Under the pieces are notes generated by a model. That model made no database searches, was not told the DNA's origin, and worked only from the letters and a program-made list of their open reading frames with translations. A stretch of DNA of 64,000 nt. Source: Fasciolopsis buskii (lineage: Eukaryota; Platyhelminthes; Trematoda; Plagiorchiida; Fasciolidae). Made by a program: the position numbers and the translations under genes. The stretch spans positions 308,329-372,328 of the forward strand of contig LUCM01002853.1 in assembly GCA_008360955.1 (NCBI GenBank), written 5' to 3'. Of the stretch, positions 49,054 through 58,859 are shown piece by piece (the first letter of the stretch is position 1; each line of letters begins with the position of its first letter).

Positions 49054-49422
49054 NNNNNNNNNNNNNNNNNNNNNNNNNNNNNNNNNNNNNNNNNNNNNNN
49101 NNNNNNNNNNNNNNNNNNNNNNNNNNNNNNNNNNNNNNNNNNNNNNNNNNNNNNNNNNNNNNNNNNNNNNNNNNNNNNNNNNNNNNNNNNNNNNNNNNNN
49201 NNNNNNNNNNNNNNNNNNNNNNNNNNNNNNNNNNNNNNNNNNNNNNNNNNNNNNNNNNNNNNNNNNNNNNNNNNNNNNNNNNNNNNNNNNNNNNNNNNNN
49301 NNNNNNNNNNNNNNNNNNNNNNNNNNNNNNNNNNNNNNNNNNNNNNNNNNNNNNNNNNNNNNNNNNNNNNNNNNNNNNNNNNNNNNNNNNNNNNNNNNNN
49401 NNNNNNNNNNNNNNNNNNNNNN
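49054..49422. other. Assembly gap (369 N)
   Basis: A run of N inside the LINE reverse transcriptase region. The open frames spanning it are artefacts of translating N. Confidence 1.
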
Positions 49423-52033
49423 ACTCGACGAAGCCACAATGGTTCAAGTCCAAGCAGCTCGCATCTGGCCCTGTAGTTTAAGCTAAATGAGGGACCTAGG
49501 AGATAATTCTGCAGTCTTTAGTGCGGAATGCCCTTAAGATCATTGTGGCGGTTCTCTTAGCTGTAGCAGGCTGATAGGGGGCCTGCTCGTGGAAGTTGAA
49601 AGAGCAGGAGCATTGCAACCCTGTTTCCTTAACTGTGTGTGATACAAGGATTGGCATGCCGTTTATGGAGAGGGCGCCCGGAGGAACATGGCATTTATAT
49701 GTTATCAGAGAGCTTTTGTCAGCAGAGAATTTTATAAGCCACTTGGAACACCAGTTATCAGGAGAAACTCTAGATCCTCATTAATAAATGCAAGAGAGGA
49801 GCTAAATGAAGCAGCCTTAAAGGAGTAGACTATTTTAATGTCGTCGGCAAACAGGAACGGTGTGCTATGACGAATAGCGTTAAAGATATAATTAATGTGT
49901 AGCAGGAACAGGAGAGGACCTTGGAGGCTCCACTGAATGACCCCACTGGTAATAGCATAGGGCTGGGAAAAATAACCGTTAATATTGAATGCCTGAAAGC
50001 GATCGGAAAGGTAGAGTGATAGCCAAGATAAAAGGGGATTTCTTATTCCATGAGTCCTAATTTTGGCCAGAAGTCGGGAGTGGGAAACGCGATTAAACGC
50101 TTTTGACATGTCTAGAAAGATTACGAGTAACGACCGGTGGGAATCAGCACGTTGAGTAACCGAAATGACAGGTGAGGCAGGATCGGCCCCTGAGGAAGCC
50201 GTGTCGGGAGGGGTTGATAAGGTTTTGAGTAGTAAGGAAGTTAACCAGTTGTTCTTTAACAATCTTTTCCACAAGCCTGGATAGAACCGGAGTGTGGTTG
50301 ATGGGGCGAAAGTTTTCAGATACATGCATGGAACCCTTTTAGTGGTGTGGAACAACAATGGTGGTTTTCCATTGTGACGGAGAAGTAGCGCCGGACATGG
50401 GGAGCAGGAACAGATTTAGAAGGAGCAGTGGAAGATTTGGACCAGCGGTGCGAAACAGGACTGGTGAGATGCCATCATGGCCAGATCTGTGAGATGGCCT
50501 GCCATATTTCATCACACTGATGATGCCGACAACGTCGAATGAAATGGAGGATAATCTAACCGAAGTTGACATGGAGTGGATTTCAGAGTATTTCCGATTG
50601 TCATTAATAGGAGTAGAATAGAAACATGTATTAAATGCTTCTGCGATGTCTACAGCGGACTCGATGCATAAGCTATTAAATATGAGGAAGTTCGGAATTG
50701 TTGAGGATTTGGGCTGCGAGCGAACTTTAAAATGTTGGAAGTCTTCCGAACTGGGTTGGGCGGTCCAAGAGCTACCATTTCCTGCCTTTTTAACCTTAGT
50801 TCGGACTCCATAAGAAATTCTTGTTGCAAGCGGTGGACTTGCTTTAAGAGCGGGAAGTCCCCAGTTTTTTGAAGATATTTTCAGGCTTCAAAAGTTTCGT
50901 CGGGAACTGACAAATCCTACTAGATTTCTTGGGTTTGTGTTGAGTGATTGAATTGGACAGACGATTAATAGTAAAAAGCAGTTTCGCGTAAAGGTCGTTT
51001 GCCGCTCTCTGTGGGTCAGGCGATAAAAGGAAGCTGGACCAATCAATGGTTTGCAGATCGTCAGGGATTTCGTCCCACCAACTTGCCATATAGGAAGCGA
51101 CAGCAAGGTGGTTACACGTGGGAGAGGAGGGTTTGTTAAAGAGAGGAATCTACACTTTACTATCTTGCGGTCCCTTCCAGGGAAGGGTTTCAGCACTGAA
51201 ACCTTAACATTAGGAGCGCTATGCGTAAAAACTAAGTCTAAGATATTATGGAACCTTGTGGGCGCAGTCACATGTTGAGTCCATCCTTCAGCGCGCGGTT
51301 CAAGAACAAATTTCAGTTGGGTAGGTGGAGCGGATAAAGAGGACCAACATATGTCGGGGGCATTGAAGTCACCTGCAATTATCTTACTGCTAGAGGAGAG
51401 ACCAGAAAGTTAAATGAAGGCTTGGGCTAGACGAGAAAATTGAGAACTACTCGAGTTTGTTGTTTTGTATACACTTCTTATGTGGGTTGGGAGCTGGGGT
51501 AATTGTGCCAGAAGCCAAATGGTGTCTGGACCAGAATCAAGAATTGGGTGATGGAGAACGGAAGCTTTGTGTGGCTGCTTCACGTAGGCTAGGCAATCAC
51601 CTCCTCTGCGATTTGATCTATTGGTTTGGGAGGGCGTATAAGCCGCCAGTGAAAAAAACGGAGTGGAGCTCTGATCTGTTAGCCACGCCTCTGTTACCAA
51701 AATAATATCGCAAGAGTTTTTAGGTGGTAACATTCTCAGCTCCCTTAGTTTATGAGTCAGCGATCGGGAGTTAATAATAATGGGTATATTTCTCGAAATT
51801 CGAGAGTCATGCGCAAGGCAAGATCACATTTACACATAGATGGCGCATTGGAAATCGTAAGACAAAATTTAGTCGTGAAGATGCAGTTTCTGTGCTCTAA
51901 TGAACATAACCTGCAATAAGATGGGCTAATCACGAGTTTTTGGGCTTCGAATCAGAGCTAGATAATCCAATGCCATAACTTTCTGGGGCCGACTATGAGT
52001 CGCGCACTGCGAGTCAGTCCATGTTTAAACGCA
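49423..52033 (-). mobile_element. CR1/Jockey-like LINE, copy 2 (ORF2)
   Basis: Minus strand from about 51,960: a Cys-containing start (CKCDLALRM), then NSRSLTHKLRELRML, CDIILVTEAWLTDQ (endonuclease block with the catalytic Glu), further endonuclease pieces (51,271-50,888), a linker (50,572-50,339; HDGISPVLF) and the RT (50,358-49,732; IFLDMSKAFNRVSHSRLL, FADDIKIVYSF). QGSVLGP has decayed to QWSLQGP. Several frameshifts separate the parts. The segment next to the gap repeats the C-terminal-domain sequence seen at 48,235, so this is a second copy and not a continuation of copy 1. Confidence 0.82.
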
Positions 52034-52034
52034 N

Positions 52035-52595
52035 CTGTACCACCCCCACTGATACTACATCACCCATAATGGCATCCTCTAACAACCGGGTCATCAACTT
52101 CCAAGTTTCTTCTATCACCTTGGTCTTCAGCCCACAAATCCATTAACAAAGACAGTCCTTCGCCGACCAGTATACCTAACTCTACTGAATTTACTCCCTT
52201 ATCACAGTTATGCACTATCCGAACCTCTAATGTATTCCTTGATTATTTCACCCCCACCGAAACCACTTCTTGGACATCACGTGGACTTTATGAGTCAGTG
52301 ATCGGGAGTTCAAGAGGAGTAGGGAAAATTCACTAGCACATTTAATTCCACATGATATCCAAGAGGTGGCTTCGGTGGGGTGAAATAATCAAGGGATACA
52401 TTAGAGGTTCGGATAGTGCATAACTGTGATAAGGGAGTAAATTCCGTAGAGTTAGGTATACTGGTCGGCGAAGGACTGTCTTTGTTTATGGATTTGTGGG
52501 TTGAAGACCAAGGTGATAGAAGAAACTTGAAAGTTGATGAGCCGGTTGTTGGAGGATGCTAATGTGGGTGATGTGGTATCAGTGGGGGTGGTATA
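52035..52595. repeat. Inverted repeat with 250-bp arms beside a single N
   Basis: The left arm (52,035-52,285) is the reverse complement of the right arm (52,347-52,595) with only scattered mismatches, around a 61-base spacer. The right arm is the 3' end of LINE ORF1 in the minus direction. The left arm is the same sequence flipped and begins directly after an isolated N at 52,034. A 23-base string (TTATGAGTCAGTGATCGGGAGTT) in the spacer recurs with one mismatch at 51,750-51,772. It may be a genomic rearrangement of LINE copies or an assembly join. Confidence 0.9.
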
Positions 52596-54461
52596 ATGTT
52601 AGGCGGCCGAATTCTAACCTGGTCATGGCGAGACGGGCAATCAAGGGCTTAGTGGAGAGGGAGCTATGAAAATGCCAGGGTTAAGCCGATTAGCAAGTAT
52701 GCGCATGAATTTTTGGGGATAGGTGTTACTTTTGGAATTCGGGGGAGTCAGGAAAGCAGTGTTTTCTGGCTGAGGCAATTGGGGTAAGAGCTGGACAAGA
52801 GTGGGTTGGGAAGGGGTCCCATGATAGGCTGTGGCTCAAACGGCAAAATACAGTTATCTGAAGTTTGCCAAATAGCCTGGAAAGATCCAAGGGTAAATCG
52901 TACTTGTATTTGGGGTGAGGATTTGGTTGTGCAGTAGCAGGAAAGGGGTATTGGAGTGGTGGAAATGCGTCTAAGTAGGGTTGACTGGTGGGTGGATGGA
53001 AGTAGGGAGGGTAAGCTGCAGGCCCTTTATATGGAGGGTATCGGTATCATGCTGGAATGTGCCAACTATGTTACCGGAGGAAAGTGAAGGCATGAATACA
53101 GTGGGCCAATCAACTCGTGATTGTAGGCGGCGGTTAGCAGGACTTCGTGAGTTTGTGGACTTCCCAGTTTGGCAGATCTCATGCCGGGATGGCTTACTCC
53201 AGTTGAGTGTGCCGAGAGTGCCAGACAGTCGAGGCGTATAGACATACTGACCTACTGAATTAACAGGATGGCTAACGAAGTGCGGGGTTTTATGGTTAGT
53301 TGAATAGGTCATTGGTATGCGCTTCCCGTGGAATTCAACTGATTTTGGCTGGGTGCGATGCTGTTGTTTGGCGGAAGTACAAGGAAGTGCTAGAGGGCGT
53401 ACCTAGAATGAGGTATATGCCAAGCGGTTGATATTAGCCTGAAAAATCATCGGTGAGACGGCAATCATCTGCGTGATTATACCGTCAGTTCTCTTATCTT
53501 GGGGTACCAGATTTGGTAGATTAAGATGAGCACGTTTTCGGGGTGGTTGGAAGGGCAAAGTGGACTGAGTTTCATCTAGATCTACCGGTATTGGTTGCGA
53601 CCAAAGGAGATGGTGTCGAGAGATTACCGCTTTCGCAGCAGGTATACGCGGAGGTGGGGTGCCATTGCCATTATTAGATTTATTCCCAGACAGACGAGTA
53701 ACAGATTTGTGGGGTAGAGAGATTGGACAGGAAATTGAGCGGCGTAATTACGGGAGAGCTCGGCTTTGCGAACTGCTTGAAGGTGTAGTTTTAGATAGAT
53801 TTTGTATTTTGGTCCCGGTAGTGGTCACCGGGCACGAGATAGCCGGAGATGTGGGGCGGTGGAGGCTGTCACAGGGAGACAGTGGGTTAATTGAAACGTT
53901 GGCAGCAGGCTCGGAGTTTGGCCCATTAGGAGGAACCTGAACTGGCAGCGCACTGGTCAGAGGAAGAGCGCCCAATACAACCGAAGGCTTGCCAACTTGA
54001 GAAGCTGTGATGAACTTCTATGACCGTAATATATCTCTCTGGAACGGAGTTTTATCCGTAAAGATCTTGATATTTTTATAAGGCGTATGGTTAGCAATGT
54101 TCGTCTTGTCTGCTCTAAACTCCTTAGCAAAATGTTCAACACGAAATCGAAATAAAATTTGACAGCTATTCTTGGGGGATTTTCTCCGGAGCCTAGAACA
54201 CATACGGAGGTGGTGGGTCATGCTACAAGCAATGAGAATGTTAGATTGGACCAGTGGCAGTGAGAGGCGGTCGGTAACATTAAAGAAAACGGCGTTCTTT
54301 GCATTCGCAATACGTTTGTGAGGTTCTTTAGTTACGCAGTCAAAAAAGCGTCCTATGGCAGCTAGATTGCTGGCATTATTGTAATTAGAAGGGCCAATTA
54401 GGCTGGCTAATGGTGACAATTTCGGTGACAGATCCTCGATCTGCTGTACTTTGATCTCCAA
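52347..54461 (-). mobile_element. CR1/Jockey-like LINE ORF1 region
   Basis: 54,461-54,018 (minus) reads CVTKEPHKRIANAKNAVFFN, then RLSLPLVQSNILIACSM, RLRRKSPKNSCQILFRF and DKTPFQRDILR. This is the RNA-binding, esterase-lacking ORF1 type found with CR1-like LINEs. It is followed by long Pro/Ser-rich sequence (53,975-53,748 and 53,312-52,971) and ends near 52,310, where SLDYFTPPKPPLGYHVELN precedes a stop. Reading frames shift several times. It lies 5' of ORF2 of the same family, in the expected order. Confidence 0.62.
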
Positions 54462-54469
54462 TTACTTTA

Positions 54470-55830
54470 GTCCTTTCGAGACATCAAGAGCTTTTGGACC
54501 AGAGTTACTAAATATGTCAATAGGTGGGACTGAGCATGTTCTAGTGGGAATCAGGGGTTTTGGGGATTTTCTTAGTACTACGGCGCGGCGCCGACGTCGC
54601 TTTGGTTCGGCTAGTGAAGGCACTGTACGGGTTGTAGAATGTCAAGGACGTCTGAAATGGCTATGAGAGGCTATAGACTTTTGGTAACAGGCAGGGGATG
54701 GTGTCAAGAAGTGCGGGAGCGGACAGGTGGGAAGATAAATAGACAGGCTAATTGGAAAAATCGCTCTCAAAGTAGATCGATAGGCGGGTAGAATATGTGG
54801 TTAGCAGCATAAAGACCTCTAAAATAGGTCCAGGTGGGGTTGAAAATGTGACGGTCCAGGCTTGAAGTAAATATTGACAGAAGTGTCAGTGAGGTCAGAA
54901 GTTAAGGTCAAAAAATTAGGGAACATTTTCAACTAGTAAAATGGTTCTAATTATGCTAAGATACTGCAATAACACCCTAAATTGCAAAAGACAACAGCGA
55001 GAGCAACTCACAGCTAGGAACCATGTACCGCAGTTGTTTTGGAGCTATGTCCGGATTTTATAACCCCTGTACAAAAGGCAGAGGAAGTTGCCATTTAGTG
55101 CAGCAGCCATTAAAGCAATATTCCCTGCGATTTTCGGCCCCATAGCCGTCGCAGTCGTGTTATAGAAAGCCGGGGAGCTACCAAAAACCAACAGTTTCTT
55201 TTGCACATGGGCACAATTCGATTTCCTCTGATTTATACAAGCATCATTTAATTTGCGTATTTCCATATATGTATTCAACCATCCTAAGCTTTATGTTACC
55301 TACATTTGCGCAACGCTTGTTTCTCTTTTTTGTCTATCAAGCAACCACGCCATGTTTGTCACTTGAAATGGCGTATAATCTACAGTACCACACTCGCCTG
55401 CCTGAAAACCTGTGAAGGCGTGGGATACTAGACAGCCTCCTATGATTTCGCAAGAATTTTATTTTGGAAAATTTAGGTCGCTCATAAGCGAGCCTGCGAG
55501 ACCTTCCGAGCACCTCTACTGAAGAATCGACAAAATGATATCATGAATTCACAGCCGCCCAAAGGCGTGGCTTTCCATGAAATTTCAGCTCTCATATCCC
55601 GTTCGCACGTGCAGTTGTCTTGCGCCGTGTCTGCGGTTTCATTTTCTACCCTTACACCGAAAAATGCATTGAGTTATAAGGGACGCCCACAACCGTTGTG
55701 CGCACTTCCAGTGATCGTGTCCATTTTCACTTTCTTATTATTGTCGGTGTTTTCGTTGAACAGGCTTTAACCTCTTATATGTAATTATTCACTGTGATGG
55801 GACGCTAAGTCCACCGTACGTACCGACAGT
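54470..55830. other. LINE 5' flank and gene-poor sequence
   Basis: 54,470-54,950 is probably the LINE 5' untranslated part. Minus frame 55,278-55,045 (77 codons; HVQKKLLVFGSSPAFYNTTA) and a short plus frame from the ATG at 55,049 (MSGFYNPCTKGRGSC) overlap in opposite directions, and neither can be assigned. 55,543-55,770 (+) is an open frame without features beyond a hydrophobic C-terminus. Confidence 0.4.
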
Positions 55831-56388
55831 ATGAAGGTCATGATTTGTAACTGCATCCTCATGGCAGTTAACCTTTTCTCTCTTCTTTTCAATACTTCAT
55901 GTGTTCCTGTAAGTGAATAACTGCTGTCTTCTTTTTCCGGATTCCACTTTCGATTCTCCAAATCGGAGAGGCGTGGCGATAGTGCCTTGCTCCCGCTGCA
56001 TGCGGCTTTCATAGCTTTAGGGTGCAGCGGCAGGAGTTTTTGTTACATTTGACGCTGTTGTGCATGTGGCTTCAATGTCATGTTTTCATTAGTAAAATAC
56101 AGGCTTCCGTGGAGATATAAATTCACATGCAGATATGCATGAATAAGGTGACTGGTATAATGACTGCTACCTGCTAATTGCATTTCAGTACCCAGCGAGA
56201 GGGACCAAAAACACATTTGAAAGTAATTGTTGTCATTATACTTTACAGATGTATACCCGGATAACAACCCCATAGCCGTGGTCCACAGTAATTACTTCGC
56301 AGATCCTGAATGGACGCATCGCTTCATGGGTTTCGGCTTCCAGAAAAACGGGAAGAATCTCCAAAAAATGAAACACCGCCCAAAATGA
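55831..56388 (+). CDS. Small secreted peptide gene, three exons, 83 residues
   Basis: Exon 1, 55,831-55,908: the ATG opens MKVMICNCILMAVNLFSLL, an obvious signal peptide, ending in phase 0 at CCT|GTAAGT. Exon 2, 56,189-56,222: acceptor TAATTGCATTTCAG, YPARGTKNTFE, ending in phase 1 at GAAA|GTAATT. Exon 3, 56,249-56,388: acceptor TTATACTTTACAG, phase 1, completing Asn. It reads VYPDNNPIAVVHSNYFADPE, then WTHRFMGFGFQKNGK and a basic tail (NLQKMKHRPK), stop TGA. The coding sum is 252 bases, exactly 84 codons. Intron 1 is 280 bases; intron 2 is only 26, extreme even for flatworms, and is the weak point. The mature peptide would be about 60 residues with no disulphide pair. An NGK could serve as an amidation/cleavage site, so a neuropeptide-like or effector role is possible but unproven. 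Confidence 0.5.
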
Positions 56389-56526
56389 TTATCCCTACTA
56401 TTAAGTAGTGGTATATAGCATAGGTGGGTCTACCATTCAGCCATAACAATGCAGTTTTTGATGATACCTTCGTTTTCGAAAGGAATGTGCCTGATCAACT
56501 TATGGCATCTAATAGGGAAGGAAACA

Positions 56527-56532
56527 AATAAA
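56527..56532 (+). terminator. AATAAA polyadenylation signal for the secreted-peptide gene
   Basis: A canonical AATAAA about 140 bases after the TGA at 56,386-56,388, at the right distance for a short 3' UTR. Confidence 0.45.
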
Positions 56533-56984
56533 ATGCCTCTTCCAAACAGAGGTAATCTGTTTGCAAATGGTAATGCAACTTGGTACCGTGCTAATTAGCA
56601 GGCTTCCAGAGCGGTAGTATTCGGAAGACTCCACAACCGATGAGTAGGACAGGTCTCTGCAGCATGAAATATATAGCTTGGAGCGTCCGCCAACCCCGCC
56701 TATTATGCCATGCCTGAAAGTCAATTTGATCGAACCGGCATTTACTCCGATTTTGGAAATAGTTCATTTCAGCGACCAGCCGAGGTGATTAGCCTTGGTC
56801 CCGACGTTCTCAAGTTAATTTCAATGCGGCACGCGGCCTCCATATAGGTAACAAAATAAATCTTGCCGATAGTTCATTACGATGTCTTATCTGTTCGGCA
56901 ACTGGTGATCAGTGGTCATCTATAAGGAGATTTACCCTTCAGCCATTCCAGTTTAACATTCATTTCTAATAATTTGTTTTAGAG

Positions 56985-57116
56985 GTCTTTCAGCAGGCTT
57001 TGCATAAGTTGCTAGAGTTGATCCAAGAGGTTGAAGCCCCTGCCTCTGTTTTGGAGCTGGTCATTTTCTCAGTGTTGCATCAAAACCCGCAGAGATGCAA
57101 AAATTTGGATTTTTAA
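56985..57116 (+). CDS. Candidate exon or small terminal exon, helical
   Basis: The acceptor TAATAATTTGTTTTAG(AG) opens a 43-codon frame, VFQQALHKLLELIQEVEAP, then VLELVIFSVLHQNPQRC, ending at TAA. The pattern is a clean amphipathic helix. A GT at 57,054 would splice in phase 0 to an 18-base micro-exon (57,144-57,161; acceptor TTTTTTGTCCCAG, donor CTG|GTAAGT). No start exon is identified. Confidence 0.33.
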   Translation, partial: VFQQALHKLLELIQEVEAPASVLELVIFSVLHQNPQRCKNLDF

Positions 57117-57120
57117 AACT

Positions 57121-57413
57121 TCAACGGAGCTTTTTTGTCCCAGGGGGCGTACAATGGGCTGGTAAGTTTCGTGGTTCAATCTGCCTTGTGTTCACGATGC
57201 AACACTGAGCGGCTATGTTTGCCAATCCGCCGGCAAAAGCGAGCACCGAAGTTAATGCATCATTCTGTGGCGGTTTGTGATACGTACAAACTTTCCCCAC
57301 AACAATTGCCATGTGACCGTTGCACTGGCTTGCACAGAGACCTGAATGAAAGGTAGAAAAGTCTATCAAACGCCAGTTTGTGAGCTCCAGGGAAACGGAC
57401 GATGCTAGGGGAT
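57121..57413 (-). CDS. Candidate terminal exon on the opposite strand
   Basis: Minus acceptor GGTTCATTTACCTGCAG, then 96 open codons to a stop: LASSVSLELTNWRLIDFSTF, GLCASQCNGHMAIVVGKVC, LAFAGGLANIAAQCCIVN and CTPPGTKKLR. Several Cys suggest an extracellular or metal-binding protein. The plus strand in the same place also has an open Cys-rich frame (57,135-57,356), so only one, or neither, is real. Confidence 0.3.
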
Positions 57414-58031
57414 CTGCAGGTAAATGAACCGGTGCATTTTAGTACCCTGTGGATGCATACATCCATGGCTATTTGGATAATGGCCTTATGCATGTTGCTC
57501 ATGTAATGTGGGTATTCATATATGCACACCAATGTTTTTCTTAGAAGTCGAAATAAGGGCACCCAAAAACGCGTAATCCGTGTAAGGTGGACAACCTGTT
57601 GATTTGATGTTGGGAACGAGCAAAGAAATTAGGCCTATCGTTTCGTCAGCATGGTTACAGTAAGACTAGAAAACAGCGTCTGATGTCAACTCGTGCCTAC
57701 AACACGAGCGATCAAGACCCTTCAAAATGACGGCTCACAGTTTTCATGAAACCAACACAGATCTATCAGTCGACTCTGGCTGCTGCCTTCAGACTCCGTT
57801 GAGTCATCAGCGAACCCTTTTAACCGACACGAGAGTTGACAATAACTTGTCTGCTTGACACCGATTTTACAATATCTCTATGGGGAGGTCATTCCAGTTT
57901 CAAATTATTTAATTTTGCAAACCTTTCTGACTGTTGGCAAATGGAATACCCAAAAGGTACCACAGTCGGCTAATTATAGACCAATAAAAAGATCTTCTTT
58001 GTTACCGCGTTTCATCCGATAACTCCAGAAG

Positions 58032-58360
58032 ATGAACGTTAAAAATGGGAGATGGATTTTGCAGACAGTTGCAGTTGCAAGTGGAATATCCGTATATATT
58101 GTCGAAGGTATGTGCGCGCGTCCATGTATGCATACATCTTTGTCTGTACAACTGCACTTCTGTTTGTCCAAAAACAATATTTATATACGCCACTGAAAAT
58201 ATCATCCTTCTTCCGTTGTAGGCCCCGGGAACGTTCACTAAAAGGGAACGTCCGAAATTGGTTACCAACTGAACCCGGAACAAACTCTTTGGAAAATAAA
58301 CTAAAAAATTTCGAGGATATGCTTGCACTTACATACCCAAAACTCTTCGCGTCCCTTTAG
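58032..58360 (+). CDS. Small two-exon gene, protein of about 63 residues
   Basis: Exon 1 (58,032-58,107) starts MNVKNGRWILQTVAVASGIS, a hydrophobic N-terminus, and ends in phase 1 at GAAG|GTATGT. The terminal exon ends at TAG (58,358-58,360) with NVRNWLPTEPGTNSLENKLK and FEDMLALTYPKLFASL. In the phase-1 frame the acceptor is CACTAAAAG (exon from 58,245), giving 192 coding bases. A stronger acceptor, CTTCCGTTGTAG (exon from 58,222), would need a different frame of exon 1, with ATG at 58,052. The terminal exon is convincing either way. A single N-terminal membrane anchor with a short charged tail recalls small mitochondrial inner-membrane proteins, but I do not recognise a family. Confidence 0.45.
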
Positions 58361-58859
58361 GAATGTCGTTGGTAAAATAGGGTTACGTCTACGTGCATGG
58401 AGGCTAGCTTAATTGGGACGGACCAGCATTATTCGTCATTTAAAGAAAATGAGTAGCGGATTTCTCGATGGTTTTTTCCAACTTCGGATTGTCTCCTGGC
58501 CATGTTGTACTGCAATCCTTATGTGGCCACTTCGAAAGTTATCTCCTTCCAAATTCATCAATGTGGGTGTTCTAGGCAACGCTCGAGCAACGTGCAGCTA
58601 AACTCGAGCCCCAAGATCAAAAAATAATTGATACGATAATTCAACGTCGCTTAATTGTAAAGTTAACCATGAAATGATCATACAATTCAGCCATATGAAC
58701 GCGAAAACTGAAGGCGAGAGCCCATGTCACTTTACCGAAATAAGCACTTTATTCATGGGAACCCAAAAGCTGTCGGTGTCAAAATTGCTCGTTGAGTGTT
58801 TGAAAACAATGTTTCAAGCAAATAGAAGCATGCATTAAATAAAGCACCAAAGTCATCTG
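58361..58859. other. No gene recognised
   Basis: Short downstream flank of the small gene before the LINE begins; only a 62-codon frame (58,413-58,601) without motifs. Confidence 0.5.

Noticed and set aside
48958..49481. Several ORFs spanning the N run
   Set aside because: They are produced by translating the assembly gap and have no real sequence across it.
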